A stretch of 64,000 nt of DNA from Roseiarcus sp963823165 (GCA_963823165.1 CAWGKV010000023.1:1-64000), one strand, 5' to 3'; positions 44,120-53,951 are shown, counted from the first letter of the stretch. Notes: generated by a model not told the origin, from the letters alone. Translations and numbers: made by a program.

Positions 44120-44593
44120 TCAGTCGAGCCGCTTCCACTGATTGGCGATGAAGCCGCGCGCGTCGATCCTTTCCGACGCGGTGATGCGCGGATTTTTGCC
44201 GACGCATTCCCATGAATAGATCGTATCGTGCCCCGTGGTGGCCATCGGGACGACCGCCGAGCCCGGATTCTCCGCGCAATAGTTTTCCGCGCCCTTCGAG
44301 ACGCGCGAGACGTCGGCCTTGGCGCAGGACAGATTAGCCCCGTAATTGCAGAGCCAAACCGCGCCGCGCATGCACCGGTAGACGGTGCTCTTTTCGACCT
44401 GCTCCGGAGCGACAGGCGTCAGATAGAAAAGCCGGATCGCCTGGATCACAAGCTCTGGCGGGATGGGCTTCGGCAAATCGTCGTCGCCGATCCTGGCGCA
44501 GTAGGCGCCGAGATCTTCAGCGCGCGCGCCGGCCGAGGCGCAGCACGAGCTCGCAGCGGCGAGTGCTACGGCGAACGGCAGAACCTTCAGCAT
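44120..44593 (-). CDS. Secreted Cys-containing hypothetical protein
   Basis: A 157-residue exported protein. The signal peptide has an unusual Cys pair (AAASSCCASAGARAE), so lipoprotein processing is conceivable but the lipobox is poor. The mature part has six Cys: GAYCARIG, VYRCMRGAVWLCNYGANLSC, ENYCAENPG, and YSWECVGK; probably disulfide-linked. I recall similar periplasmic proteins of unknown function in Hyphomicrobiales. Monocistronic. Confidence 0.75.
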   Translation of the reverse strand: MLKVLPFAVALAAASSCCASAGARAEDLGAYCARIGDDDLPKPIPPELVIQAIRLFYLTPVAPEQVEKSTVYRCMRGAVWLCNYGANLSCAKADVSRVSKGAENYCAENPGSAVVPMATTGHDTIYSWECVGKNPRITASERIDARGFIANQWKRLD

Positions 44594-44762
44594 GAAGTCG
44601 TATCCTCGCTGCGGGGCGGGTCAGCTTCAGCGCCGGGAGGGCCGGCGTCAATTGCGCCAAGCGCGCGAATAGAATTTCTCAGGAGAAATTAATTACGTCA
44701 TCAGGTTGACAATTTCGCCGCCCCCGCGCTACGACCATTCCAACAACTGGAAGGAGTTTTCG

Positions 44763-45026
44763 TTGACGTCGCGCGTCGAGTTGCTTCCAGTGTTCATCGT
44801 CTCCAACCGGCTGGGATTGAGCGTCGGATTCCTCGATCTTGCCCGGCGCTCGGGGATTGGACCTCCTTACGTCATGGTCGGAAAAGAAGCCCGGTACGTT
44901 TGGCCCGCAGTGGTCGCGTGGTCGGCCAGGTGCGGTTTGCCGCCCGCGAAGGAGGCTGCAACCGCGGTCGAATCGGCCCCACAAACGCCGCTGCTCCGTC
45001 AGCAGGCTTGCGAACCTGTGGGTTGA
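44763..45026 (+). CDS. Small AlpA/excisionase-like DNA-binding protein candidate
   Basis: An 87-residue protein starting at a TTG with AAGGAG six bases upstream. The middle (LDLARRSGIGPPYVMVGKEA then RYVWPAVVAWSARCG) has the layout of the winged-helix excisionase/AlpA family: a helix-turn-helix followed by the GPPYxxxGKxxRY strand-turn and a terminal helix. Such proteins are mobile-element or phage regulators. No other phage gene is nearby. Confidence 0.55.
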   Translation: MTSRVELLPVFIVSNRLGLSVGFLDLARRSGIGPPYVMVGKEARYVWPAVVAWSARCGLPPAKEAATAVESAPQTPLLRQQACEPVG

Positions 45027-45052
45027 CGAAGCCGCTCGTCGTCGCTCGGGCT

Positions 45053-45211
45053 TTATGCGCCGTCCGCGAGTCCGATGAACAGCATCCCCGATGCGACGCC
45101 CGCTAGATCGCAAAGTGTGTCGAGGCCGCCGCCGAGCGGCGCGACCATGTTGAAGCCCAGCGCCAGCAGCGCGGCGGCGAGCGCTCCGCTCACGATCATA
45201 CCCCTAGTCAC
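45053..45211 (-). CDS. Possible small membrane protein
   Basis: A 52-residue frame starting at GTG, with two hydrophobic stretches (MIVSGALAAALLALGFNMVA and LCDLAGVASGMLFIGLA). A GGAG lies about eight bases upstream. Coding is unproven and no family was recognised. Confidence 0.35.
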   Translation of the reverse strand: MTRGMIVSGALAAALLALGFNMVAPLGGGLDTLCDLAGVASGMLFIGLADGA

Positions 45212-45539
45212 GGGAAAATCTCCGAATTCCGATTGGGCCCCCAAGGCGCGGCTCCGCGCCGCGCCCTGCGGGCTAAACGGGGAAGGCGGCGCGTGGTTCC
45301 CACGAGAGAAGGCCCTCGAGGCCGTTCGCTTTCGGGCGAGCCGCAATTGCAGAATCGTGGGAGCGTCCAGCTTGACGTCGCGGCTTGATCCGTTAGCTTC
45401 AGATGGTCCGAAGCGCCGAAAAAATCCCAATGGGCCGACGCTGCAGCGCTGGCCGGGCGTTCAACACATTCCCAACGGCCGGTAGCGTGAACTTTCAGGA
45501 TTCTCCATCCCCTCGATTTGTGCTCCCGGGCGCCGCCTG

Positions 45540-46803
45540 ATGCCGCGCCGCGGAGGCAGCGCAGACCTGCCGCTCCACGGCGGCCGCGTGCCGAAATGGC
45601 TCGGCGATCGCATGACGCGCCTCGGCTCGGTGATCGCCGAGGCGATCGTGCTCGAATACGGGCGCGACGAGCTTTTGCGACGGCTCGCGCATCCCTTCTG
45701 GTTTCAGTCCTTCGGCGCCGTGATGGGGATGGACTGGCATTCGTCCGGCGTCACGACTTCGGTGATCGGGGCGTTGAAGCGCGGGCTCGAGCCGCTGTCG
45801 GGCGAGCTCGGCGTGCATGTCTGTGGCGGACGAGGCTCCCATTCGCGCAAGACGCCGCAGGAGCTGGTCGCGATCGGCGAGCAGGTCGGGTTCGACGGCG
45901 CGGCTCTTGCGGCGGCGAGCCGCCTCGTCGCCAAGGTCGACAGCGCCGCCGTCCAGGACGGGTTCGACCTCTACCTGCACGGCTTCATCGTCACCGATGA
46001 CGGCCATTGGGTCGTCGTGCAGCAGGGGATGAACGGCGAAAAGCGCCAGGCGCGGCGCTATCACTGGCTGTCGGAAGGGCTGAAGAGCTTCATTGAGGAA
46101 CCTCACGCCGCCATCGACGGGATCGACCAGGGGATCATCGTCAACCTGACCGACGCGCGCGCCGAGGCCTCGCGCCGGCGCCAGATTGACATCCTCGGCG
46201 ACCTCGGGCCGGACCGGATCGAGCGGGAACTGGCGAGGCTGGGGTCCGGCGCGACGAAGCCCGAGGCGCCGCTGCAGCCGTTCCTGCCGCATCTCGTCAT
46301 GCCGGCGCGGCACGAGGTGCGGCCCGAGGACATCGTCGTCCGCCGCCTGCACGCGAATCTCGCTGCGGCCGCCGACCGCGGCCCGAAGGATTTCGCCGAG
46401 CTTTTGCTGGTGCCGGGGGTAGGCGCGCGGACGGTGCGGGCGCTCGCCCAGGTCGCCGAGGTCGTTCACGGCGCGCCCTATCGGTTCAGCGACCCCGCCC
46501 GGTTCTCGATCGCCCACGGTGGCAAGGACCGCCACCCCTATCCCGTGCCGCTAAGAGTTCTACGACCGCACGATCGCGGTGATGAAGGCGGCGGTCGTAA
46601 AGGCGAAGCTCGGCCAGTCGGAGGAGTTGGCCGCGATCAGGCGCCTCGACGCCCAGGCGCGCAGGCTCGAGACGCATGCCCGCGGGCCCTCGGTCGAGGC
46701 ATTGTTCGCCGAGGAGCGGGAGAACTCGCACGGTTTTAGCGGCATGAGCGTGTTCGGGCCGGAGCCCGCGCCGGAGACGGCGTCCGTGAGGCGAACGCGT
46801 TAG
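45540..46803 (+). pseudogene. DUF763 protein with helix-hairpin-helix motif, frameshifted
   Basis: A DUF763-family protein. Landmarks are GSADLPLHGGRVPKWLGDRM at the N-terminus, GMDWHSSGVTTSV near residue 63, HVCGGRGSHSRKTP near 92, and the helix-hairpin-helix LLLVPGVGARTVRAL near 290, which binds DNA in other proteins. After KDRHPYPVPL (about 46,550) the open frame loses the family. The next frame (IAVMKAAVVKAKLGQSEELA onward) carries the normal ending to 46803. The join CTAAGAGTTC is one base too long or two too short. The uninterrupted frame would end at 46739 with an unrelated tail. Function of the family is unknown. Confidence 0.82.
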
Positions 46804-46982
46804 GGCGACGCGCTGTCGCCCCAGCAGGGCAGGCTGCGCTGGCGCCCAAGGCCTCTGAGGACAAGATGGACGCTGCGGTCGCCATCGCCTGTCTCGACGG
46901 CCAGGCAAAAGCCAGGGGCAATGAGGGCGCGGCGATCTGGGGGTTCTCACACGCGATGCGAGCGGGCGACGGCGGGGTCCTG

Positions 46983-47417
46983 ATGGTGCGGAACGGTAAT
47001 ATTTTCGCCAATCTACCCGAGCGCCTGCCCGAGGAGGAGGCGACCCTGCTCGCCTCGCATCCGGGGGCGGTTGTCGAGCGAATCGTGTCGACGGGGCAGG
47101 GGAGCCCGCCGGGATTTTGGTATGACCAGGATTGGGCGGAATGGGTGGTCGTTCTCGCGGGTGCGGCGGGCCTGTCGATCGAGGGCGAGAAGACGGCGAG
47201 AATTCTGCGGCCGGGCGATTACGTCGAGCTTCCGGCAAAAGTCCGTCATCGAGTGGAGTGGACGGACCCGGACCGGCCGACTGTTTGGCTGGCGGTGCAC
47301 TGGAAGGGGAGGTTGACGGCGGTCGCCGCGCCTGTCGCCACTCACGATGATCGCCTTGGCGCTGTCCCCATGGACCGAAATCCTCGTCCTTCGAGCCCCG
47401 CCTTCGGCGCTCCTTGA
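46983..47417 (+). CDS. Small cupin-domain protein
   Basis: A 144-residue single-cupin protein. The core reads WAEWVVVLAGAAGLSIEG, then RILRPGDYVELPAKVRHRVE and TVWLAVHWKG; the PGDYVELPAKVRHRV stretch is the second cupin motif, with a conserved His. Such proteins (often annotated as cupin or phosphoribosylaminoimidazole carboxylase-like) bind a metal or a small ligand. The start at 46983 is chosen because the family begins at the fourth residue; an in-frame ATG lies further upstream. The C-terminal 35 residues after HWKG look non-homologous, so the true stop may be affected by another indel. Confidence 0.7.
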   Translation: MVRNGNIFANLPERLPEEEATLLASHPGAVVERIVSTGQGSPPGFWYDQDWAEWVVVLAGAAGLSIEGEKTARILRPGDYVELPAKVRHRVEWTDPDRPTVWLAVHWKGRLTAVAAPVATHDDRLGAVPMDRNPRPSSPAFGAP

Positions 47418-47555
47418 AGCGCGAGGATCTCTACTTGCGCCGACGCTTATTCCAGCCGGCGCCGCATACCCTGTGCTCGTTCCGCAGCGCCTCGCAGCGG
47501 CCTCGAAAGCACAGGATCGAGGGATCCGACGCAGACTCGTCGATCAGCCGGATCG

Positions 47556-47978
47556 TCACAGCCAGAGGCGAAAAACTGCCTCTCCCCGCATGTCGACGCC
47601 GGTCTGTCGCCAGCCCCTGGACCGGTAGTAGGTCGCGGCCTTCGTGCCTGGACCGGTCGTCAGGAAGGCTTGGCGATGTCCGGCCTGCCTCAACCGCGCC
47701 ACTGCCTCGTCGAGCAGCGCGGTTCCATGGCCGCATCCCTGAGCGCCGTCGATGACGAAGAGGGCCCAGACGTAGCCCGTCTGGTGGTTGGCGCAAACAA
47801 AGCCCTGCACGCCGGTTTCGTCCTCCGAGACGAGAAAGATCGCTTCGTCGAGATACCAGGCGACCTCCGCTTCGGTGACGAGCGAGGGGTCGGTCAGCCG
47901 GTTCTCCGTCGTCCCGTGCCGCACTTCCCGGATACGGGACAGGTCGGCGCGCGTGGCGCGTCTCACGATGGCGCACAT
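47556..47978 (-). CDS. GNAT-family N-acetyltransferase
   Basis: A 140-residue acetyltransferase. It has VRRATRADLSRIREVR at the N-terminus, VQGFVCANHQTGYVWALFV (the central strand), and AQGCGHGTALLDEAVARL, the acetyl-CoA pyrophosphate loop. KAATYYRSRGWRQTG is the typical last motif. It would transfer acetyl from acetyl-CoA to an amine. The target cannot be predicted. It is monocistronic. Confidence 0.85.
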   Translation of the reverse strand: MCAIVRRATRADLSRIREVRHGTTENRLTDPSLVTEAEVAWYLDEAIFLVSEDETGVQGFVCANHQTGYVWALFVIDGAQGCGHGTALLDEAVARLRQAGHRQAFLTTGPGTKAATYYRSRGWRQTGVDMRGEAVFRLWL

Positions 47979-48423
47979 GGCGCGAATTTTATCGCAGGCG
48001 CCCAGGGCTTATCCAGAGCGATCCGCTTGGAAGCCGAAAAAGGGCCTCGAGAGAAGGGAAGTGCCTTGGCCCGAAATTTGCTGGCCTATGGGTGCGCGCT
48101 CCCGCAGTAGCGAACAGGGCCAGAGACTGACCTCCCACAGCCTCCGCCGTTCGCCGCCGGGACCTCCCCTTCAGGCGGCGAGCGCGCCCCATCTTGCGGA
48201 CGCTAGGGCGTGGCTTGTCCGTCGCGCTGTCGTTGCCGCCTGTGATCCAAATGACGCACCGATGAGCAAGCGGTTCCAAAACCGCGTCGCTGTCCGGCCC
48301 CGGGAGCGCGATGAGGAGGCGCCTCGACATCGCCGATTTGCCGAAGCAATGTGGCCTTCGCCCGGCTGAACCGCGAAAGAAGGCGACGGGACCGAACCCT
48401 CGCGCTCGCAAGGGAGGAAAGGC
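47979..48423. other. Intergenic stretch, no gene recognised
   Basis: About 445 bases between the divergent GNAT and acyl-CoA synthetase genes. Reading frames exist on both strands but have no family features. It presumably contains both promoters; none is clear. Confidence 0.5.
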
Positions 48424-49974
48424 ATGTACCCAGGTCTGCATGCGATCGCCCGCGCCGATCACCCGGCGGTCGTCATGGCGCGTTCGGGCGAGACCGTGAC
48501 CTATCGGGAGCTCGAGGCGCGCAGCAACCGGCTCGCGCATCTCCTGCGCGCCGTCGGCCTCAGGCGAGGCGACCATTATGCCGTCTTCCTCGAGAACCAC
48601 CCACGCTTCATCGAATGCGACGCGGCGGGCGAAAGGTCGGGACTCTATTTCACCAACGTCAATTCGTTTCTGACCGCCGCCGAGCTGGCCTATGTCGTCA
48701 ACAACAGCCTCTCGAAGGCGCTGATCACCTCGCAGTCCAGACGTGAGGTCGCCCTCGCGGCGCTCCGCGAATGCCCGAGCGTCGAGCTTTGCCTCGTCGT
48801 CGATGGCGCGGGCGACGGCGAGCGGGTCAAAAACCTCGACGAGGCGACGTCGGCGTTTCCGGCGACGCCGATCGCCGACGAGTTGCTCGGCGCGGCAATG
48901 CTCTACTCGTCGGGAACCACGGGTAAGCCGAAGGGCGTGCTGCGGCCGCTGTACGACTTTCCGCCCTCCCGACCCCACCCGGTGTTCCCGGTCTACATGA
49001 GGAACTGGCGATTCCGCGAGGGCATGACCTATCTCATGCCGGCGCCGCTCTATCATTCCGCACCGCTGGTCGGCGCCGCGGGAACGATTCGGCTCGGGGG
49101 CACGCTGATCGTGATGGAGCATTTCGAGCCGGAAGAGTACCTCCGGCTCGTCGAGAAGCATCGCGTCACGCATTCGCAGCTCGTGCCGACGATGTTCTCC
49201 CGCATGCTGAAGCTGCCCGAAAGCGTGCGCCGCCGCTACGACCTGTCGTCGCTGGAGGCCGTCGTCCACGGCGCCGCGCCCTGTCCGCTTCCGGTGAAGA
49301 GGGCGATGATCGACTGGTGGGGTCCGATCATTTACGAATACTATGGCGCCACCGAAGGCATGGGCCTAGCGATGTGCGATACTGCCGAATGGCTTGCCCA
49401 TCCGGGCACGGTCGGCAGGACGGTCGCCGGCGAACTTCATGTCCTCGACGACGACATGGGCGAGGTTCCGACCGGGCATACGGGCAAGCTCTGGTTCAAG
49501 ACGGCGTCGCCGTTCCAATATTTCAACGACCCGGTCAAGACCGCGCAGGCGAACTCGCCAGACAGTAGCATGAGCACCGTCGGCGACATCGGCCGCGTCG
49601 ACGAGGACGGCTATGTCTACCTCACCGACCGCGCGGCCTTCATGATCATCTCGGGCGGGGTCAACATCTATCCGCAGGAATGCGAGAACCTGCTCGTCAC
49701 GCATCCCAAGATCGCCGACGCCGCGGTGTTCGGCGCGCCGAACGAGGAGATGGGCGAGGAGGTCAAGGCGGTCGTGCAGCTCATGCCGGGTTTCGAACCC
49801 GGCCCGGAAACGGAGGCCGAGCTGATCGGCTTCTGCCGCGAGCGTCTCGCGCACCACAAATGCCCGCGCTCGATCGACTTCGAAGCGCAATTACCACGCT
49901 CCCCGACCGGCAAGCTTTTCAAGAGCGCGCTGCGCGACCGCTATTGGAAGGGCCACGAGAGCCGGATTCTTTGA
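48424..49974 (+). CDS. Fatty-acyl-CoA synthetase / AMP-binding enzyme
   Basis: A 516-residue adenylate-forming ligase. The P-loop-like motif is LYSSGTTGKPKGVLRP near residue 160, followed by MPAPLYHSAPL. The second is EYYGATEGMGLAMCD near 300, with adenine-contact Tyr/Thr/Glu. The hinge and Asp/Arg region is VGDIGRVDEDGYVYLTDRAA near 385. The final catalytic Lys is in PRSPTGKLFKSALR near 500. It activates a carboxylic acid as acyl-AMP, then acyl-CoA. The length and motif spacing fit the medium/long-chain or aromatic-acid branch. Start ATG with GGGAGG upstream. Substrate is uncertain. Confidence 0.9.
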   Translation: MYPGLHAIARADHPAVVMARSGETVTYRELEARSNRLAHLLRAVGLRRGDHYAVFLENHPRFIECDAAGERSGLYFTNVNSFLTAAELAYVVNNSLSKALITSQSRREVALAALRECPSVELCLVVDGAGDGERVKNLDEATSAFPATPIADELLGAAMLYSSGTTGKPKGVLRPLYDFPPSRPHPVFPVYMRNWRFREGMTYLMPAPLYHSAPLVGAAGTIRLGGTLIVMEHFEPEEYLRLVEKHRVTHSQLVPTMFSRMLKLPESVRRRYDLSSLEAVVHGAAPCPLPVKRAMIDWWGPIIYEYYGATEGMGLAMCDTAEWLAHPGTVGRTVAGELHVLDDDMGEVPTGHTGKLWFKTASPFQYFNDPVKTAQANSPDSSMSTVGDIGRVDEDGYVYLTDRAAFMIISGGVNIYPQECENLLVTHPKIADAAVFGAPNEEMGEEVKAVVQLMPGFEPGPETEAELIGFCRERLAHHKCPRSIDFEAQLPRSPTGKLFKSALRDRYWKGHESRIL

Positions 49975-49984
49975 CGACCGCCTC

Positions 49985-50132
49985 CCTTCTCCCCGCTCGC
50001 GGGGAGAAGGTGGCGCGAAGCGCCGGATAAGGGGCAACGCGAACCTCTTTCGTTGGCGTAGCCCCTCACCCCGGCCCTCTCCCGCAGGCTGGGCGAGGGG
50101 GTGCGAAGCGCCGGATGGGGAGAGGGGGAGTT
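49985..50132. repeat. Intergenic GC-rich hairpin repeats
   Basis: A perfect 11-bp hairpin CCTTCTCCCCG / CGGGGAGAAGG (49985-50010) is followed by CGCGAAGCGCCGGATAAGGG. A second unit with GTGCGAAGCGCCGGATGGGG is near 50,100. This resembles the hairpin at 63335-63357 and is a dispersed type seen widely in Hyphomicrobiales. It may also serve as terminator for both converging genes. Confidence 0.65.
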
Positions 50133-50930
50133 TCATGAGCGCATCATGTCGGCGAGCGCGTTGCGCATCGACGTGCTCGGGATGCTGAACAGGCCGCCGT
50201 AGGGGAGATCGAGGTCGACGATGACGAAGACGGCGACCGTGATCGAGATCGCCGACAAGGCGATGACGAGGATGGTGACCGGATTGGCCGGCGCGGTGAG
50301 CCCGAGGCTCGCGAATAGGATGACGAGCCAGAGCACCAACACCCAGTAGAAGGGCGCCGAGATCGATTCGCGCCCGCCCTCGATCACCGCCCAGCGGGCG
50401 TTGACGACGTCGGAATATTCCTGCGCACACTGGGCTTGCAGTCTCTGATGCAGCGGGTCCTTCGGCTCGAGCGAGTTGATCTCCTGCCCGACCGCGTTGA
50501 TGATGGCGCCGAGGACATGGCTCTCGCCGACGAGGGGCATGCCGGCGACGTCGGGATAGCGGACGCCCGCCGGCGGTTTTTCATCCGGCCAGGTGCTGGC
50601 GATGACGGCGGCGACATATTCTTCGAGCTGCCCGCGGATCCTGTCCGTCTCCGGCCCGTATTCGCGCAGGTACTCGTCCAGCTGCGTAAGCTCGGCGGCG
50701 TATGTTCCGCGCGCGGTGTAGGCGGAGTCGAAGCCCGCCTTGACCGAGGTCGTCAGAAGGCCGAGCACGATCGCGGTGAAGGTGACGAGCAGGTTGATCG
50801 TGAGCTGCACCAGCACCATCGCTTCCGGCGAATGATGCTTCTCTGGCAGGCGAGTCCTGACGTAGTACCCGAGGCCCGCTGCCGCCAGCAGCAGGAAGAG
50901 AAGCAGGGCGGTGGACCCTAGATCGAGCAT
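50133..50930 (-). CDS. DUF4239-domain bestrophin-like membrane protein
   Basis: A 265-residue membrane protein with four hydrophobic segments, two near the N-terminus (STALLLFLLLAAAGLGYYV; LTINLLVTFTAIVLGLL) and two near the C-terminus (FYWVLVLWLVILFASLGL; ITVAVFVIVDLDLPYGGLF). The central domain is charged. FSIPSTSMRNAL at the end is typical of DUF4239 proteins. Function is unknown; it may be a channel by fold prediction. Monocistronic. Confidence 0.85.
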   Translation of the reverse strand: MLDLGSTALLLFLLLAAAGLGYYVRTRLPEKHHSPEAMVLVQLTINLLVTFTAIVLGLLTTSVKAGFDSAYTARGTYAAELTQLDEYLREYGPETDRIRGQLEEYVAAVIASTWPDEKPPAGVRYPDVAGMPLVGESHVLGAIINAVGQEINSLEPKDPLHQRLQAQCAQEYSDVVNARWAVIEGGRESISAPFYWVLVLWLVILFASLGLTAPANPVTILVIALSAISITVAVFVIVDLDLPYGGLFSIPSTSMRNALADMMRS

Positions 50931-51053
50931 GCAGAACGCTTGTCCGTGGCGCGGGCCGGGAAGCGATAGCGTCCAGCCGCGGCGTTGTCACGCGGGCCGA
51001 ACTCGACAGCAGCGCGGGGTCGCGGAGCCGAGGACTCGCTGCGCCTCTTGCTC

Positions 51054-52844
51054 TCAGGCGGCGTTTGCCGGGAACTGGGTCTGGGCGATGTGGCTGTAGG
51101 TGCGCCCTTGCGCCAAGAGTTCGCCGTGCCGGCCGCGCTCGACAATCCGCCCGCGGTCGATGACGCAGATTTCGTCGGCCTGCGCGACCGTCGACAGCCG
51201 GTGGGCGATGACGATGGTCGTTCGCCCCTCACAGAGCGTGTGCAGCGCCTTCTGGATCGCCTGCTCCGACTCGGAATCGAGGGCCGAGGTCGCTTCGTCC
51301 AGAAGAATGATCGGCGCGTCCTTGAGGAAGGCGCGGGCGATGGCGATGCGCTGGCGCTGTCCGCCGGAGAGCTGCATGCCGTGCTCGCCGCACTGCGAGT
51401 TATAGCCGTCCTCGAAGCCCATGATGAAATCGTGCGCGTAAGCCGCCTTGGCGGCGGCGACGATTTCCGCTTCGCTCGCTCCGGGGCGGCCCATGGCGAT
51501 GTTGTCGCGCACCGAGCCTTTGAACAGGAAGTTCTCCTGGGCGACATAGGCGATCTGCCGGCGCAGCGAGTTTCGCGTCACGGTCGCGATGTCGACGCCG
51601 TCGCAAAGGATCTGGCCCAACTCGACGTCGTAGAGCCGCAGGATCACGTTCATCACCGTCGACTTGCCGCCGCCGGACCGGCCGACCAGGGCCGTCGTCT
51701 TGCCGGCTTCGGCGACGAAGTTCACCGAATGCAGCACGCGCTCTTCCTTGCGGTAGCCGAAGACGACGTCGCGGAACTCGATCCGCCCCTGCCTCACCGC
51801 GAGCTCCGGCGCGCCCGGCGGGTCTTCCTCGAAATCGCGCTCGTCGAGGAAGTCGTAAAGCAGCCCGACGCCGAACAGCGACGACGACAGGTCGACGTGC
51901 AGCCGCGCCACGCGCTTCATCGGCTCGTATAGCATAATGACCGAGGTGATGAACGAAAAGAGGCTGCCCGGCGGGTTGCCGCGGACGATGACGGTGAAGC
52001 CGCTGTAGAGCACGACCGCGGCGATGGCGAAGCCGCCGAGGCTCTCCATGATCGGACTGGTGCGCGAACTGACTCGCGCCAGCTTGTTGGCCGCCGTCTC
52101 GAAGCTGCGGATCGCGCCGTTCTGCCGGTTGCGCATGAAGTTTTCGAGGGTGAAGGCCTTGACGATGCGGATGCCCTGCGCCGTCTCCTGCAGCAACTCC
52201 ATCATCTGCATCGCGCCCTGGAACTCGCTCGCCATGATCTTGCGCACCCGGATGCCGATCTTGCGCACCCCGACCGCCGCCAGGGGTACGAACATCAGGG
52301 CGAAGGCCGAAAGCAGCGGGTCCTGCGACACCATCACGATCACCAGCCCGACGATGGTCAGCGCGTCGCGCGATAGCGTGGTGATCAGCAGGTTGAGGAC
52401 GCTGCTCGCCGACTGGGCGATGAAGCTCTGCCGGGCGATGAATTCGGACGAGTGGGAGCGGCTGTAGTAGCCGACCTTCATTCTCAGCATCTGGTCGAAG
52501 ATGCGCTGCTGGACGTTGGCGACGATGCCGTTCGCCACCCGCGACAGCACCACCTGCTGGCCGTAGGTCGCCGCGCCCTTGACCGTGTAGATCGCCACGA
52601 TCGCCGCCGTGATCTCCCACACCGCGCTCATGTCCCGGCCGACGAAGATCTTGTCGACGATCTTGCCGATGATCCAGGCCGACAGCGACGTAGTGATCGC
52701 GATCAGGGCCATCATCCCGAAGGCGAACAGGTAGCCCTTCCAGTGCTTGGCGCCCTGGTCGAGGAGGAGCCGCCGCAAAACGGCGTTCGAGGGCGAATGA
52801 AGAATCGAGCCTACGCGATCGCGTATTGCGCGCCAGAGTGACAA
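51054..52844 (-). CDS. MsbA-like ABC exporter (fused membrane and ATPase domains)
   Basis: A 596-residue half-size ABC exporter. A six-helix type 1 exporter domain spans about residues 30-330. The ATPase follows: Walker A GRSGGGKSTVMNVI near 390, signature LSGGQRQRIAIARAFL near 490, Walker B PIILLDEATSALDS near 513, and switch His in IVIAHRLSTVAQ. Homodimers flip or export lipids or peptides, e.g. lipid A core in MsbA. The start is TTG at 52844 with AAGGA-type sequence upstream. It stands alone between DUF4239 and PPK2, so its cargo cannot be told from context. Confidence 0.9.
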   Translation of the reverse strand: MSLWRAIRDRVGSILHSPSNAVLRRLLLDQGAKHWKGYLFAFGMMALIAITTSLSAWIIGKIVDKIFVGRDMSAVWEITAAIVAIYTVKGAATYGQQVVLSRVANGIVANVQQRIFDQMLRMKVGYYSRSHSSEFIARQSFIAQSASSVLNLLITTLSRDALTIVGLVIVMVSQDPLLSAFALMFVPLAAVGVRKIGIRVRKIMASEFQGAMQMMELLQETAQGIRIVKAFTLENFMRNRQNGAIRSFETAANKLARVSSRTSPIMESLGGFAIAAVVLYSGFTVIVRGNPPGSLFSFITSVIMLYEPMKRVARLHVDLSSSLFGVGLLYDFLDERDFEEDPPGAPELAVRQGRIEFRDVVFGYRKEERVLHSVNFVAEAGKTTALVGRSGGGKSTVMNVILRLYDVELGQILCDGVDIATVTRNSLRRQIAYVAQENFLFKGSVRDNIAMGRPGASEAEIVAAAKAAYAHDFIMGFEDGYNSQCGEHGMQLSGGQRQRIAIARAFLKDAPIILLDEATSALDSESEQAIQKALHTLCEGRTTIVIAHRLSTVAQADEICVIDRGRIVERGRHGELLAQGRTYSHIAQTQFPANAA

Positions 52845-52968
52845 TGATCCCGTCCTTCGCGGCGCCTGCCGTTCGACGCGCGTTCCAGCCGACCGCTGGT
52901 GTCCCCGCGGCCGTCCGGGGCCTCCTTATCATTCGGGGCGGAATTATGGAAATGGCGCCGCCTCGGGC

Positions 52969-53820
52969 TCACGCCTTCTTTCCGCCCTTCTCCTGCTTGA
53001 GCGCGGCGTGATACTTGCACCGAATCACGGAGAGGTCGACCGAGGGCGGGGGGAAGGAAAGCTTGAGGTCCTCCATCGTGTCGGCCATGATCTGCGACAC
53101 CGCGAGATTGCGGAACCACTTGTGGTCGGACGGAATCACGTACCACGGCGATTCCTTCGTGTTGGTTGCGCGGATCGTGTCCTCGAACGCCTCGATATAG
53201 TCGTCCCAAAGCAGTCGTTCGGTGTAGTCGGATTCGCTGATCTTCCAATTGCGGTTCGGGTCGTCGAGGCGCTGCTCGAATCGAGCCAGCTGTTCCTCCT
53301 TGCTGATGTGCAGAAAGAACTTGATGACCGTGGTGCCGTTGTCGATCAGCAGGGCCTCGAAATCCCGGATGTGCTGGCAGCGCGTCGTCCAGGTCGCCTT
53401 GTCGATCAGCTTGTGGACCCGCGGCACGAGCAGGTCCTCGTAATGGGAGCGGTTGAAGATGGCGATCTCGCCCTTTCCGGGCGCATGCGGATGAACCCGC
53501 CAGAGGAAATCATGCTCGAGTTCGATCGGCGTCGGCTGCTTGAAGCTGACCACCTGGGTCCCTTGAGGGTTGAGGGCGGTGAAAACGTGCTTGATCGTGC
53601 CGTCCTTGCCGCCGGCGTCGAGCGCCTGCAGAACGACGAGGATCGAGTGCGTGTGCTCGGCGTAGAGCAGGATTTGCTGCTTGAAGAGCTTTCGCAGATA
53701 GACCTCGGTTTCCTTCTTCGCCTCGTCGTGTAGCTCGTGCTTGCCGGTGTAGGCCGGATCGAGCTTATTGAGTTTGACCTTGGCGTCCGGTTCGACGCGG
53801 AACTCTTTGCGGTAGTCCAT
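52969..53820 (-). CDS. ppk2: Polyphosphate kinase 2 family protein
   Basis: A 283-residue P-loop kinase using polyphosphate to phosphorylate nucleotides. Walker A is ALDAGGKDGTIKHVFTALNP near residue 66. Walker B is IFNRSHYEDLLVPRVH near 120. The lid and Arg residues are in EEQLARFEQRLDDPNRNWK near 180. The spelling GGKDGTIKHV is closer to the class II/III AMP- and ADP-phosphorylating group than to class I. The ATG at 53820 has only a weak site; upstream in-frame codons are open but lack homology. Stress-related energy storage would suit the neighbouring small heat-shock and Dps genes. Confidence 0.9.
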   Translation of the reverse strand: MDYRKEFRVEPDAKVKLNKLDPAYTGKHELHDEAKKETEVYLRKLFKQQILLYAEHTHSILVVLQALDAGGKDGTIKHVFTALNPQGTQVVSFKQPTPIELEHDFLWRVHPHAPGKGEIAIFNRSHYEDLLVPRVHKLIDKATWTTRCQHIRDFEALLIDNGTTVIKFFLHISKEEQLARFEQRLDDPNRNWKISESDYTERLLWDDYIEAFEDTIRATNTKESPWYVIPSDHKWFRNLAVSQIMADTMEDLKLSFPPPSVDLSVIRCKYHAALKQEKGGKKA

Positions 53821-53951
53821 TGGCGCCGCCTGCTCTCGTTTGACGCCGCCCCCGAAGGGGCGGGTCTGGGCGATGGTCGGTTGCCGGCGGCGAAAAGGCA
53901 AGCGCAGCAGATGACAAGGCCGTGACGATGCGCCATCGTGGGCGAGTCCTG

